This document shows positions 19,527 through 30,707 of a stretch of 64,000 nt of DNA, in pieces. Under the pieces are notes generated by a model. The model worked only from the letters and a program-made list of their open reading frames with translations, was not told the origin of the DNA and did not search any database. The stretch is taken from the NCBI RefSeq assembly GCF_030067675.1, contig NZ_JASJEV010000001.1, positions 1 to 64,000 of the forward strand, given 5' to 3'. The stretch's first letter is position 1. Every line of letters begins with the position of its first letter. The translations under genes and the position numbers were made by a program. This DNA comes from Chelatococcus albus. Lineage in GTDB: Bacteria; Pseudomonadota; Alphaproteobacteria; Rhizobiales; Beijerinckiaceae.

Positions 19527-20466
19527 TCAAGTCTCCGGATCAGGCCGGTGGCCGTCCGCTTGCCCAAGTGCATCGGTTGCATCGGTCTCTCCGGCGAGCG
19601 CGTCGAAGTGCACCATCTGGCAAGCGGCCCATTGCTCGAATTCGCTGAGGAGGCCGTCCCTCAGGAAGAGGAGGCGCCCGCCGTCGCCGACGGCAAACCA
19701 TCCTTGCTGCTCGGCCTCGCGCAGGAGATTGCTGATGTGGGAGGGCGACACCTGAAAACGTTCCGCCGGCGCTCGGATGCTGAGCCGTGCTGCCGGAGGA
19801 GTGCCCGGCACCGTCTCCGCGTAATGGGCGCCCATCACGACCGCGAGCAACGGATAGCCGCAGTCCCGCTCCGCGAATTGAAGAACGCGCGGGAAGGGGT
19901 GGATGAGGGTGCCGTTGGCGAGGACATAGGCGGCGGAACGGTGCAGCACCTCGCCGAGGCGGTCGGCATCGCCGAGCATGGCTGCGCGCGGGGGCAGCCG
20001 CCCCTCGATCTCGTCCACCGCCGCCACGAAGAGCCGCACGGAGCGGCCGATCTCGGCGACCATCGCAGGCGCCGGCCTGAGGCGCTTGACCCGTCGGTCG
20101 CCCGGATCCGGCTCGGCGACGATGAAACGCCCGGCCTTCAGCGCCGCGACGAAGCCCGCGGTTTGCCGTGCGCTCTGGCCGGCGACCTTCTGCAGGGCCG
20201 ACAGCGTCGGCAGCGCCCCGTTGGCGCAGCGCCAGGCATAGTAGTTGTGGATCAACATTTAGGAGACGAGATAACGCCGGAACTGGTCGAACAGCTTGTA
20301 GATGGGCCAGGGGACAGGCGCTGTCGCGGCAATAGCCGGCGAGCGCCGGGCGGAAACGAGGATGGTCGCGCAATCGCGCCGCAGCGGCCGCGAAGCCCGC
20401 GGGCAGGGCGAGCGCCGGCCGGTCAGTGGGAGAAGGCTGCTCCGCCGAATGTCGCGGCCTGCGCAC
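19527..20466 (-). pseudogene. winged-helix (MarR-like) transcriptional regulator with stop and frameshift
   Basis: The main frame (19527-20258) contains LPTLSALQKVAGQSARQTAGFVAALKAGRF and a second helix-turn-helix-like part AERFQVSPSHISNLLREAEQQGWF, so it looks like a two-part winged-helix regulator. The natural upstream sequence WPIYKLFDQFRRYLVS lies in the same frame but is separated by a TAA at 20259-20261, followed directly by an ATG. Further upstream the homologous-looking ALPAGFAAAAARLRDHPRFRPALAGY is in another frame, with the shift near 20310. The gene is therefore broken twice. A shortened 243-aa product from 20258 cannot be excluded. DNA target unknown. Confidence 0.6.
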
Positions 20467-20606
20467 CGTTGCTCAAATCCTGCAAAGTTTGGACTCGGCC
20501 AGTTAACCCGCGTCGGCAGAGATAATCGAGTAGCGAAGGGACCACGATACCGTTCCCCGTCCGCTACCGAACGGCCGTTGGCCGGCAATGCCGAGAGGAC
20601 GATCGC

Positions 20607-21320
20607 ATGTGTGACAATCATCCGCTTCCGCTTTCCCGCCGTGGCTTTCTCGCCGCCGGTGCGGCGACGGCCTTTCTCGGCGGGCTCGCCTTGCCTGCGT
20701 CGGCCCAGGAGGCGGCCCCGGCGGCCCCGAATGCAATCAGCCCGGACGAAGCCTTGAAGATCCTGATGGACGGCAATGCGCGCTACGCCGCCAATACAGC
20801 GCGAAACAAGGATTTTTCAGCCGGCCGCGCGGCGCGCGCCGGGGCGCAGTATCCCATCGCCGGGCTCGTGAGTTGCGCCGATTCCCGCGTGGCGCCCGAG
20901 CTCACCTTCGACCAGGGGCCCGGTGAGCTCTTCGTCGTCCGCCTCGCCGGCAATTTCGTCAACGAGGACGGCTTGGCGAGCCTCGAATATGGCGTCAAGT
21001 TTCTGGGCATGCCGCTGATCATGGTGCTGGGGCATTCGAACTGCGGGGCGGTCGCGGCCACCATCAAGGTCCTGAAGGACAAGACCCAGCTGCCGGGACA
21101 CTTGCCGCTCCTCGCGAACGCGATCAGGCCGGCGGTGGAGATCGCCCAGAAGGTGAAGGCCGAGAACCCGCTGGAGGAGGCCATCGCCGAGAACGTGCGC
21201 TACAACGTACGCCGTCTGCAGGAGGCGAAGCCGATCGTTGCAGAATTCGTCAGGAGCGGCCGCGTGAAGGTGGTCGGCGGCGTCTACGACCTCGCCACCG
21301 GCAAGGTCAGCCTCCTCTGA
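20607..21320 (+). CDS. beta-class carbonic anhydrase with Tat signal peptide
   Basis: A 237-aa enzyme that interconverts CO2 and bicarbonate. The zinc ligands are visible: SCADSR (Cys about 90, with the Asp92-Arg94 dyad) and GHSNCG (His about 143, Cys about 146). The N-terminus LSRRGFLAAGAATAFLGGLALPASAQ is a twin-arginine signal, so the folded enzyme is predicted to be exported to the periplasm. Length after cleavage (about 205 aa) is normal. It is a single-gene unit between a broken regulator and the peptide transporter operon. Confidence 0.93.
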   Translation: MCDNHPLPLSRRGFLAAGAATAFLGGLALPASAQEAAPAAPNAISPDEALKILMDGNARYAANTARNKDFSAGRAARAGAQYPIAGLVSCADSRVAPELTFDQGPGELFVVRLAGNFVNEDGLASLEYGVKFLGMPLIMVLGHSNCGAVAATIKVLKDKTQLPGHLPLLANAIRPAVEIAQKVKAENPLEEAIAENVRYNVRRLQEAKPIVAEFVRSGRVKVVGGVYDLATGKVSLL

Positions 21321-21858
21321 GGGGGCCGCGCACCGGTCGTCGGCGTCTGCGGCCATCCTCATGGTTCGGCCGACGCCGGCGGGCTCCTGGCCTCAGCCCG
21401 ACATCCGGTTCCGGGCGAAAACGCTCCCTGGTGCGAGGCCCTGCGCGCCATCGCGGCGCAAGCCGTCATCTCCCGCTGCCGCCGAGGTTAGCCCGCACTG
21501 CCGCAGGGCAGGGCGGGCCTCGGCGCGAGCTGCCGGTGGGACGAGCGCGGCCGCCGACCGGGGATGGGACGGGCGCTCATCCCGTGGCCCATTGCGAGCC
21601 GGCCGCGCCTATGTCTCTCCGTCTTCCCGCGCGGCGGCGGCACGAGCACCCGCGACCGTGGTCGGACCGTGCCCGCGGGTCCGATGCGGCAGTCGTCTTA
21701 TTGACAAAACGTCGAAGATATGGCGACGTTTTTAAACGATGATCTGCCGTGGGAGGTGCGACCATGACTGGTCAGGGCTTGGTTCGTTCATGCCGAGGCG
21801 CCGCCCTGGCGTTCGCCCGGCTGACGGGCCGCGGTTGCGCCGCATGGGTCCGTGACCG
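21321..21858. other. long intergenic region before peptide transporter operon
   Basis: About 540 bases without a recognisable gene. The first 380 bases are GC-rich and featureless to me. The last 160 become AT-richer and contain the inverted repeat at 21706-21732, so the operon promoter is probably there. Confidence 0.45.
21706..21732. promoter_or_regulatory. inverted repeat, candidate operator of peptide transporter operon
   Basis: AAAACGTCG and CGACGTTTT are perfect complements separated by 9 bases. A TTGACA at 21701-21706 overlaps the left arm, so a repressor bound here would cover a possible -35 element about 150 bases upstream of the ABC ATPase start. Confidence 0.5.
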
Positions 21859-23739
<1,881 letters not shown>

Positions 23740-23782
23740 CCGGGGCCAAGGTCAATGTGAGACATTCCCGAGGAAGGTCACC

Positions 23783-25315
23783 ATGCAGAATCTGGGACGC
23801 AATCTGAGAGCCATGCTCCTCGCGGCCACGGCGATGGCCGCGCCGGCCCTCGCTCCGGCCGCCTTCGCCGCTGGCACCCTGACGGTGACGCTGGTTCAGG
23901 ACCCCGGCAGCTGGGACCCGATCGACACCTTCCTCGTCAATTGGGCCAAGGTCGGCAACAACGTCTTCGACGGCCTCGTCCAGCGCGGCCCGGACATGAA
24001 GCTCGCGCCCGGCCTCGCCACGAGCTGGGAGCAGTCCGAGGACGGCAAGCGCATCCGCTTCAAGCTGCGCGAGAACGTGAAGTTCCACAACGGCGAGCCC
24101 TTCGACGCCGAGGCCGTCAGGTTCACGTTCGAGCGCCTGCTCGGGGCCGAGGGGGCCAAGGGGCCGCAGCAGTCGAACTACAACGCCATTGACAAGGTCG
24201 AGGTGGTCGACGCCACGACCGTCGACTTCCTGCTGAAGAACCCCGACCCGGTGCTCATCACCAAGCTCGCCGGCTATGGCGGCATGATCGTGCCGCCCAA
24301 GTACATCCAGGAGAAGGGCGACGAGTATTTCAACACGCACCCCGTCGGCACCGGGCCGTTCAAGGTCGTCGACTACCAGCCGAAGGTGAGCGTGACGCTC
24401 GAGCCCTTCGCCGAGCATTGGGGCGGCAAGCCGAAGCTCGACAAGGTTGTCTTCCGCTTCATCGCAGAACCGTCGACCCAGGTTGCCGAACTGCAGGCGG
24501 GCCGCGTCGATATCGTCACCGACCCGCTGCCGATCAGCGCCATTCCGATCGTCAACAGCGATCCCAGGCTCAAGGTGGAGAGCATCACCGGGCCGACCGT
24601 GCAGGCCCTGCGCTTCAACACCAGGACCGGCATCACCAAGGATGAGACCGTCCGCAAGGCGCTGATCATGGCCGTCGACCGCGACGCCATCATCAAGCAG
24701 ATGCTCGGCGGCCAGGCCAAGCCCATCGCCAGCTTCCAGTCCGAACTGTCCTTCGGCTACGATCCGGCGCTCAAGCCGCTGCCCTTCGATCCGGCCAAGG
24801 CCAAGCAGCTTCTGGCGCAGGCGGGCGTCAAGCCGGGCGCTGCGGTGCAGATCGATTTCCGTGGCAGCGATGCCAATTTCCGCGAGGCCGCCCAGGCCGT
24901 GGCAGGTTATCTGCAGGCCGTCGGCATCAAGTCGATCCTCAAGCCCTACGAAACCAACGTCATCCTCAACGAGATCATCCCGGCGGGGAAGACCGGCGAG
25001 ATGTTCCAGCAGGGCTGGGGCGGCTGGACCTTCGATTACGACAACACCGCCTACCTCATGTACCACTCCGGCGAGAAGTGGAATCCTTACGACAATATCC
25101 CGGAGCTCAACGCGCTGCTCGAGTCGCAGCGCAGCATGACCGACCGCAGCAAGCGCGAGAAGGTGTTGCAGGAGATCGGTCGCGTCGTCGCGGACAAGGC
25201 GCTCGAGATGCCGCTCTACAACCTCAACGCGGTCTACGGTGTGAGCAAGCGGGTGAAGAACTTCGTGGCGCCGCCGGACAGCCGCCTGCGCCTCACTGAC
25301 GTGACCGTCGACTGA
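23783..25315 (+). CDS. peptide ABC transporter substrate-binding protein (SBP_bac_5)
   Basis: A 510-aa periplasmic binding protein with signal peptide MQNLGRNLRAMLLAATAMAAPALAPAAFA. It has the DppA/OppA-type features LAPGLATSWEQSEDGKRIRFKLRENVKFHNGEPF and HPVGTGPFKV. Start chosen at 23783 because GAGGAAGG lies 6 bases upstream. It gives substrate specificity to the importer (short peptides, or other ligands such as opines or glutathione). A stem-loop follows the gene and probably sets its higher expression over the permeases. The adjacent M14 peptidase argues for a peptide-like substrate. Confidence 0.92.
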   Translation: MQNLGRNLRAMLLAATAMAAPALAPAAFAAGTLTVTLVQDPGSWDPIDTFLVNWAKVGNNVFDGLVQRGPDMKLAPGLATSWEQSEDGKRIRFKLRENVKFHNGEPFDAEAVRFTFERLLGAEGAKGPQQSNYNAIDKVEVVDATTVDFLLKNPDPVLITKLAGYGGMIVPPKYIQEKGDEYFNTHPVGTGPFKVVDYQPKVSVTLEPFAEHWGGKPKLDKVVFRFIAEPSTQVAELQAGRVDIVTDPLPISAIPIVNSDPRLKVESITGPTVQALRFNTRTGITKDETVRKALIMAVDRDAIIKQMLGGQAKPIASFQSELSFGYDPALKPLPFDPAKAKQLLAQAGVKPGAAVQIDFRGSDANFREAAQAVAGYLQAVGIKSILKPYETNVILNEIIPAGKTGEMFQQGWGGWTFDYDNTAYLMYHSGEKWNPYDNIPELNALLESQRSMTDRSKREKVLQEIGRVVADKALEMPLYNLNAVYGVSKRVKNFVAPPDSRLRLTDVTVD

Positions 25316-25329
25316 TCGAGACCTCACCG

Positions 25330-25359
25330 GCGGCATCCCCCCGGGCCGGGGAATGCCGC
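25330..25359 (+). terminator. intercistronic stem-loop after binding-protein gene
   Basis: GCGGCAT pairs with ATGCCGC, extended inward by C and G runs, in the 68-base gap between binding-protein and permease genes. No T-run follows. It probably acts as a partial terminator or mRNA stabiliser, as is common after binding-protein genes. Confidence 0.45.
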
Positions 25360-25383
25360 AGCTATTGCGGGAATGAAGGGCGA

Positions 25384-26307
25384 ATGGCCGGGTTCCTCGT
25401 AAAACGCATCCTGCAGGCCGTCTTCGTCGTCCTGGTGGTCACCCTGCTCGTGGCCTGGGCCATCCGGCTCTCCGGCGATCCCGCGATCATGCTGACGCAG
25501 GGTGCCGGCAGCTTCACCGAGCAGGACCTGCAAAACATCCGCAAGGCGCTCGGCCTCGACCAGCCCTTTACCGTCCAGTACCTCCAGTTCATCACGGGCG
25601 TCGTCACCGGAGACTTCGGGAAGAGCTTCTTCGGCGGCACGTCCGTGGGCAGCCTCATCGCCCATGCCCTGCCGCTGACGCTGCTGCTCGCGCTCACGTC
25701 GCTGGCGCTCGCCGTCGCCATGTCGATCCCGCTCGGCATTCATGCCGCGGTGAACAGGGGCAAGGCGGCCGACACCGGCATCCGCATCCTCTCGCTGGTC
25801 GGGCTGTCCTTTCCCAACTTCTGGCTCGCCATCATGATGGTGCTGACCTTCTCCATCACGCTCGGCTGGCTGCCGCCGAGCGGGGCGGAGGAGCCGGCCA
25901 ACATCGTCATGCCGGCGCTGACGATGGGCGTCATCCTCACGGCCACCAACGTGCGCCTCGTCCGCACCTCGATGCTGGAGACGCTGTCGGCGCAGTACAT
26001 CATGGTCGCGCGCAGCAAGGGCCTCAAGGAACGCGTCGTGCTCTACAAGCACGCGCTGCGCAACTGCGCCATTCCGCTCATCACCTACATCGGCCTCCAG
26101 TTCGGCGGCCTCATCGGCGGCATTGTCGTCATCGAGCGCGTCTTCAACTGGCCGGGCATGGGCAGCCTCGCCTTCGACGCGGTGGCGGCGCGCGACTATC
26201 CCGTGCTGCAGGGCGTCATCACCGTGCTCGCGCTGCTGATCGTGGCCGCCAACCTCCTGGTCGACATCGTCTACGGGCTGGTCGACCCGCGCATCCGAAC
26301 GGAGTGA
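25384..26307 (+). CDS. peptide ABC transporter permease, DppB type
   Basis: A 307-aa inner-membrane permease with about six helices. It opens with the N-terminal segment FLVKRILQAVFVVLVVTLLVAWAIRLSGDP typical of DppB/OppB, and its BPD transport loop (ARSKGLKERVVLYKHALRNCAIPLITYIGLQ) carries the EAA-like motif that contacts the ATPase. It ends with DIVYGLVDPRIR, the usual terminus. Its stop is 5 bases before the second permease start, so both are co-translated as the two halves of the channel. Confidence 0.94.
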   Translation: MAGFLVKRILQAVFVVLVVTLLVAWAIRLSGDPAIMLTQGAGSFTEQDLQNIRKALGLDQPFTVQYLQFITGVVTGDFGKSFFGGTSVGSLIAHALPLTLLLALTSLALAVAMSIPLGIHAAVNRGKAADTGIRILSLVGLSFPNFWLAIMMVLTFSITLGWLPPSGAEEPANIVMPALTMGVILTATNVRLVRTSMLETLSAQYIMVARSKGLKERVVLYKHALRNCAIPLITYIGLQFGGLIGGIVVIERVFNWPGMGSLAFDAVAARDYPVLQGVITVLALLIVAANLLVDIVYGLVDPRIRTE

Positions 26308-26312
26308 GCCTC

Positions 26313-27179
26313 ATGTCGACCGTCGAAATAGAGGCTCCCGGCACTGTTCGCATCTGGCTGCGCCGCCTCCGGAGCCTGGAGTTCATCCTCGGCGCCGTCC
26401 TGACCGTGGCGATGATCGGCCTCGTGCTCGCCTCGGGGCTCATCTTCCCTGACGGCGGCGATGCGATGGATCTCACGGCGCGCCTGACGCCGCCGTTCCA
26501 GAGCTGGGCGCATCCGCTGGGGACTGATCCGCTGGGGCGCGACGTGCTGGCGCGCGTCGTCGTCGGTGGCAAGATCTCGCTGACGGTCGGCTTCCTGTCG
26601 GTGCTCGGCGCCGTCGTCGTGGGCACGGTGATGGGCCTCGTCGCCGGCTACTACCGGGGCGTCTGGGACATGATCCTGATGCGCTTCGCCGACGTCCAGC
26701 TCGCGCTGCCCTTCATCCTGCTCGCCATCACCTTCACGGCGATCCTCGGTGCCGACCTCTGGAACCTGATCCTCTTCATGATCATCGCGCAGTGGGTGCA
26801 GTACGCGCGCGTCATGCGCGCCTCCGTGCTCTCGCTGCGCGACCGCGAGTTCATCCAGTCGGCCCGGTCCTTCGGTGTGCGCGACCTCAGGATCCTGCTG
26901 CACCACATCCTGCCGAACGCCTACGGTCCGGTGCTGATCCTGATGACGCTCAACGTCGCCAACAACATCCTGCTTGAAAGCTCGCTGACCTTCCTCGGCC
27001 TCGGCGTCGACCCGATGATCCCGAGCTGGGGCGGCATGCTCGCCGACGGGCGCAGCTATCTGCAGACGGCGTGGTGGGTCAGCGTCTTTCCCGGCCTCGC
27101 CATCATGCTCACGGTCCTCGGCCTCAACCTGCTCGGCGACTGGCTGCGCGACTTCCTCGACCCGACCTCCAAGGCCTGA
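26313..27179 (+). CDS. peptide ABC transporter permease, DppC type
   Basis: A 288-aa inner-membrane permease, partner of the preceding DppB-like protein. The signature HPLGTDPLGRDVLARVVVGG and the coupling loop ARSFGVRDLRILLHHILPNAYGPVLI are diagnostic of DppC/OppC, as is the ending LNLLGDWLRDFLDP. The ATG at 26313 is preceded by GGAG with 8 bases spacing; a GTG at 26304 overlapping the upstream stop is less likely. Confidence 0.94.
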   Translation: MSTVEIEAPGTVRIWLRRLRSLEFILGAVLTVAMIGLVLASGLIFPDGGDAMDLTARLTPPFQSWAHPLGTDPLGRDVLARVVVGGKISLTVGFLSVLGAVVVGTVMGLVAGYYRGVWDMILMRFADVQLALPFILLAITFTAILGADLWNLILFMIIAQWVQYARVMRASVLSLRDREFIQSARSFGVRDLRILLHHILPNAYGPVLILMTLNVANNILLESSLTFLGLGVDPMIPSWGGMLADGRSYLQTAWWVSVFPGLAIMLTVLGLNLLGDWLRDFLDPTSKA

Positions 27180-27219
27180 AGCCGGACATCAGCGGACACC
27201 ATCGGCCACCGAGGGCAGA

Positions 27220-28971
27220 ATGGGCATGACGATGACGGTTCTTCTCGATGCCAGCGTGGAGCGCACGCTCGACACCCTGATCGCGCGGCTGGAAGCCTCA
27301 CACCGCGGTGCCCGCGTCGAAGCATGGCTGTTCGAGGACGAGGCCGAACGGCGGGCGGCGGAACGGCGGCTTGCCGCCGCGGGCGTCGCCGCAACGCTGC
27401 GCAGCGCCTACAAGCCGCTGGTGCACGTATTCCTTGAGGAGGTGGAGCGCACGGGCCTGACGCGTGTCTGCGTGCGCTATCCCGTACGGCCGGAGGCTGC
27501 GCCGCAGCGCTTCCTGCTCGAAGCCTATCCACTGCATGCCCTGCTCGATGGCGTCGAGCTGACTTTCGTGGCGGGCGGCGCCGATCTCTCCTACACCGTG
27601 ACACTCGGCTACGCCGACGGCCGCAGTGTCGAACGACGGGTGTTTGCGCCCAACGTCGTCCGTACCGATCATGTCGGCAAGCAGGTGCTGCATCCCTGCG
27701 GCTGGCTGCGGGTGACGCCGGTCGGGATGGAGCTGCCCGTGATCGACGAACCGGTCGAGACCGAGTTCGAGACGATCTTTCACCGTGCCGTCGACGCGGT
27801 ATGCCGGCATCCGTGGGGGAGGGAGGAGCCCTACTTTGAGGCGCTCGAGATCGCCGTCACGATCCCGGGCATCGAGCGGCCGCTGCCCTATTTCGACGAG
27901 TGCATGAGCACCCGTGAGGCGCTGCACGAGGACCTCTACTTCTCCCTGCTCGAGTTCTTCCAGCGGCATTCCGGTCGTCCGCTCGGTGATCGCGGCCTGC
28001 AGCCGGGGCAGATCGTGCCGGAGGTGAGGGCGGGCGCCGCGCCGCGCCTGCGCGTCGCGATCCGCCCCTTCGACGGGCGCGGCGAGCATCCCGAGCCGGC
28101 GGTGCCGCTGGAGACGGCGGGCACGCCGCTCTCCTTCCGGCAGATCGAGGACGAACTCGCCGCCCTCGGCGGAGAGCCCTTCGAGGCCCGCTCGCGCGAG
28201 GGACGGGCGGTGCGCGGCACCCATGTCGCCGGCAGTGACCCCGGCGTCGTCATCACCGCCGGCCAGCATGCCAACGAGACGACGGGAGTGGTCGGCGCCC
28301 TGCGCGCCGCGCGGCGGCTCAGAGCCGAACCGAACGCGCATTTCGCCCTGATCCCGCTGGAGAACCCGGACGGCTACGCGCTCCACCGCCACCTGCGCCG
28401 CGATAATCCGCGGCACATGCACCACGCCGCTCGCTACACGGCGTTGGGCGACGACCTGGAATACCGCGAGAAGGAACCTCTGTTCGAGCGTGCCGCGCGG
28501 CTGGAGGCGCTGCGCCGCACGGGCGCGACGCTGCACATCAACCTGCACGGCTATCCCGCGCACGAGTGGACGCGGCCCCTGTCCGGCTATCTGCCACGCG
28601 GCTTCGAGCTGTGGAGCATCCCCAAGGGCTTCTTCCTCATCATGCGCCACCATCCGGGCCTGGGCGCGCAGGCGAGGGACTTCATCGTTCGCCTGACCGG
28701 GCGGCTGGCGCAGGACGAGAGGCTTGTCGCCTACAACCGCGCGCAGCTTGCGACCTATCGCGTGCACGCCGGCGAAGTGCCCTTCGCCGTCTACAATGAC
28801 ATTCCCTGCCTGATCGCGGAGAACGAGCGGCAGATCTTCCCCTTCACCCTCATCACCGAGCACCCGGACGAGACGGTCTATGGCGACGCCTTCCATCTCG
28901 GTCACGAGGCGCAGATGAACACCGTCCTGGCCGCGGTCGAGCTGCACATGGCAGGCGCCATGGCGGCCTGA
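27220..28971 (+). CDS. M14-family zinc carboxypeptidase-like protein
   Basis: A 583-aa protein, no signal peptide. The C-terminal about 230 residues contain the M14 metal-binding set ITAGQHANETTG (His and Glu) and INLHGYPAHEW (His), with the Arg/Asn-like NPDGYALHRHLRRDNPRHMHH between. IAENERQIF near the end may supply the catalytic Glu. The first about 330 residues have no domain I recognise and are much longer than in classical carboxypeptidases. It is the last gene of the peptide-importer operon, 40 bases after the DppC-like gene, so it probably trims or deacylates the imported compound in the cytoplasm. Confidence 0.8.
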   Translation: MGMTMTVLLDASVERTLDTLIARLEASHRGARVEAWLFEDEAERRAAERRLAAAGVAATLRSAYKPLVHVFLEEVERTGLTRVCVRYPVRPEAAPQRFLLEAYPLHALLDGVELTFVAGGADLSYTVTLGYADGRSVERRVFAPNVVRTDHVGKQVLHPCGWLRVTPVGMELPVIDEPVETEFETIFHRAVDAVCRHPWGREEPYFEALEIAVTIPGIERPLPYFDECMSTREALHEDLYFSLLEFFQRHSGRPLGDRGLQPGQIVPEVRAGAAPRLRVAIRPFDGRGEHPEPAVPLETAGTPLSFRQIEDELAALGGEPFEARSREGRAVRGTHVAGSDPGVVITAGQHANETTGVVGALRAARRLRAEPNAHFALIPLENPDGYALHRHLRRDNPRHMHHAARYTALGDDLEYREKEPLFERAARLEALRRTGATLHINLHGYPAHEWTRPLSGYLPRGFELWSIPKGFFLIMRHHPGLGAQARDFIVRLTGRLAQDERLVAYNRAQLATYRVHAGEVPFAVYNDIPCLIAENERQIFPFTLITEHPDETVYGDAFHLGHEAQMNTVLAAVELHMAGAMAA

Positions 28972-28994
28972 CGGGCGGACACGCAGCTGTGCCG

Positions 28995-29022
28995 TCGGAC
29001 GGCGGGCCGGCCCGCCATCCGA
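28995..29022. terminator. dyad between convergent M14 peptidase and dctA genes
   Basis: Arms of 14 bases around GGCGGGCC|GGCCCGCC match with one mismatch. They lie 23 bases from each stop codon, in the only gap between two convergent transcripts, so a bidirectional terminator is likely. Confidence 0.5.
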
Positions 29023-29045
29023 GGAGGGTGGCCTTGCGCCTGGCC

Positions 29046-30401
29046 TCAGGCGGCGGGCGCGAGAACGACGTCCGGATCCGCCACATCCTCCTCGACGGGC
29101 GCCGGCAGCCTGCCGTCGAGCGCGGCGATGAGGCGATCGCGGTCGAGCTCGCCCTCCCAGCGCGCCACCACGATGGTCGCCACTGCATTGCCGATGAAGT
29201 TGGTGAGCGCCCGGCACTCGGACATGAAGCGGTCGATGCCCAGGATGAGCGCCATGCCCGCCACGGGCACGGAGGGCACCACCGACAGCGTCGCTGCGAG
29301 CGTGATGAAGCCCGCACCGGTGACGCCGGCCGCGCCCTTGGAGCTCAGCATGGCGATGAGCAGCAGGAGGAACTGCTCGCCGAGGGACAGGTGCACGTCC
29401 GTCGCCTGGGCGATGAACAGTGCGGCGAGCGTCATGTAGATGTTGGTGCCGTCGAGATTGAAGGAGTAGCCGGTCGGCACCACGAGCCCGACCACTGACT
29501 TGCGGCAGCCCGCCCGCTCCAGCTTGTCGATGAGGCTCGGCAGGGCCGCTTCCGACGAGGAGGTGCCGAGGACGAGCAGGAGCTCCTCCTTGACGTAGCG
29601 CACGAGCTTGAAGAGCGAGAAGCCGTTGTAGCGCGCGACCGCCCCGAGCACGACGACGACGAACAGGAGCGACGTCAGGTAGAAGGTGGCGATCAGCATG
29701 GCGAGATTGGCGACCGAGCCGATGCCGAACTTGCCGATGGTGAAGGCCATGGCGCCGAAGGCACCGATGGGCGCCGCCTTCATGAGGATGGCGACCATCT
29801 TGAACATGGCCTGCGCGACCGCCTGGAGGACCGACACGACCGGCGCCGCCCTGTCGCCGACGCTCGCGAGCGCGATGCCGAAGAGGACCGAGAAGAACAG
29901 CACCTGGAGAATGTCGCCCGAGGAGAAGGCGCCGACCACGGTCGAGGGGATGATGTTCAGGAGGAAGCCCGTGATTGTCTGGTCATGCGCCTGCTGCGTG
30001 TAGGCCGCCACCGCCTTTCGGTCGAGCGCCGCCGGGTCGATGTGCAGGCCGCTGCCGGGGGCCACCACGTTGCCGACCACGAGGCCGACGATGAGGGCGA
30101 GGGTCGAGAAGGTGAGGAAGTAGATCATCGCCTTGCCGGCGACGCGCCCGACCTTCTCGATGTCGCGCATGCCGGCGATTCCCGTCGTCACCGTGAGAAA
30201 GATCACCGGAGCGATGATCATCTTGACGAGCTTGATGAAGCCGTCGCCGAGCGGCTTCAGGTCGGCGCCCAGGCTCGGGTAGAAGTGGCCGAGCGTCACG
30301 CCGGCGGCGATGGCGACGAGCACCTGCACGTAGAGGTGCTGGTAGAGCTTGCGCCGGCGCGGCTCGCCATCGGCTGCGCGGATATCCTGCACGTTCATCA
30401 T
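29046..30401 (-). CDS. dctA: C4-dicarboxylate:cation symporter DctA
   Basis: A 451-aa DAACS-family symporter with eight predicted helices and two re-entrant loops. Family motifs are all present: [21 protein letters not shown], the serine-rich [21 protein letters not shown] (hairpin 1), [22 protein letters not shown] (helix 7, substrate and cation site) and [21 protein letters not shown] (hairpin 2). It would import succinate, malate and fumarate with protons or sodium. The ATG at 30401 has a good ribosome site (GGGAGG). The gene is divergent from dctB-dctD and preceded by a near-perfect sigma-54 promoter and a DctD-type upstream site, so it should be induced by dicarboxylates. Confidence 0.95.
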   Translation of the reverse strand: MMNVQDIRAADGEPRRRKLYQHLYVQVLVAIAAGVTLGHFYPSLGADLKPLGDGFIKLVKMIIAPVIFLTVTTGIAGMRDIEKVGRVAGKAMIYFLTFSTLALIVGLVVGNVVAPGSGLHIDPAALDRKAVAAYTQQAHDQTITGFLLNIIPSTVVGAFSSGDILQVLFFSVLFGIALASVGDRAAPVVSVLQAVAQAMFKMVAILMKAAPIGAFGAMAFTIGKFGIGSVANLAMLIATFYLTSLLFVVVVLGAVARYNGFSLFKLVRYVKEELLLVLGTSSSEAALPSLIDKLERAGCRKSVVGLVVPTGYSFNLDGTNIYMTLAALFIAQATDVHLSLGEQFLLLLIAMLSSKGAAGVTGAGFITLAATLSVVPSVPVAGMALILGIDRFMSECRALTNFIGNAVATIVVARWEGELDRDRLIAALDGRLPAPVEEDVADPDVVLAPAA

Positions 30402-30512
30402 CGGCGTCCTCCCTGGACCCCCGCCGCCCGGTCGGGATGGCGAAAGGCCTAGCGTTTCCATGGGATGGCCGCCCGTTCCGTTCGGATTCGTCCGGCGGCC
30501 GCCATGGCGCTG

Positions 30513-30527
30513 GCAAGGCACGTGCCA
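30513..30527 (-). promoter_or_regulatory. sigma-54 (-24/-12) promoter of dctA
   Basis: On the minus strand this reads TGGCACGTGCCTTGC, matching TGGCACG-N4-TTGC, with GG at 30526-30525 and GC at 30514-30513. It lies about 112 bases before the dctA start codon and requires an activator such as the DctD encoded next door. Confidence 0.88.
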
Positions 30528-30640
30528 GCGGGGATGACTGCGGCGTCTCGGTTCATGTATTTGAAATAAAATGGATTTTCTGGATGGTCTTGAGGGGGTG
30601 GGCGGTGTGCGTGCGGATTTTCGCTCGCCATCCGCCAGGA

Positions 30641-30660
30641 TTGTGCGATAGTCCGCACAA
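30641..30660. promoter_or_regulatory. DctD-type upstream activator site
   Basis: TTGTGCGATAGTCCGCACAA has perfect TTGTGCG / CGCACAA arms, the form of DctD sites described in rhizobia. It is about 115-135 bases upstream of the sigma-54 promoter. A weaker half-site (TGTGCG near 30606) may form a second site. Confidence 0.78.
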
Positions 30661-30707
30661 GTGCAGCGACCCGCGAGGGCACAGGTTCCGATCATCGGGG
30701 AGGGCCA

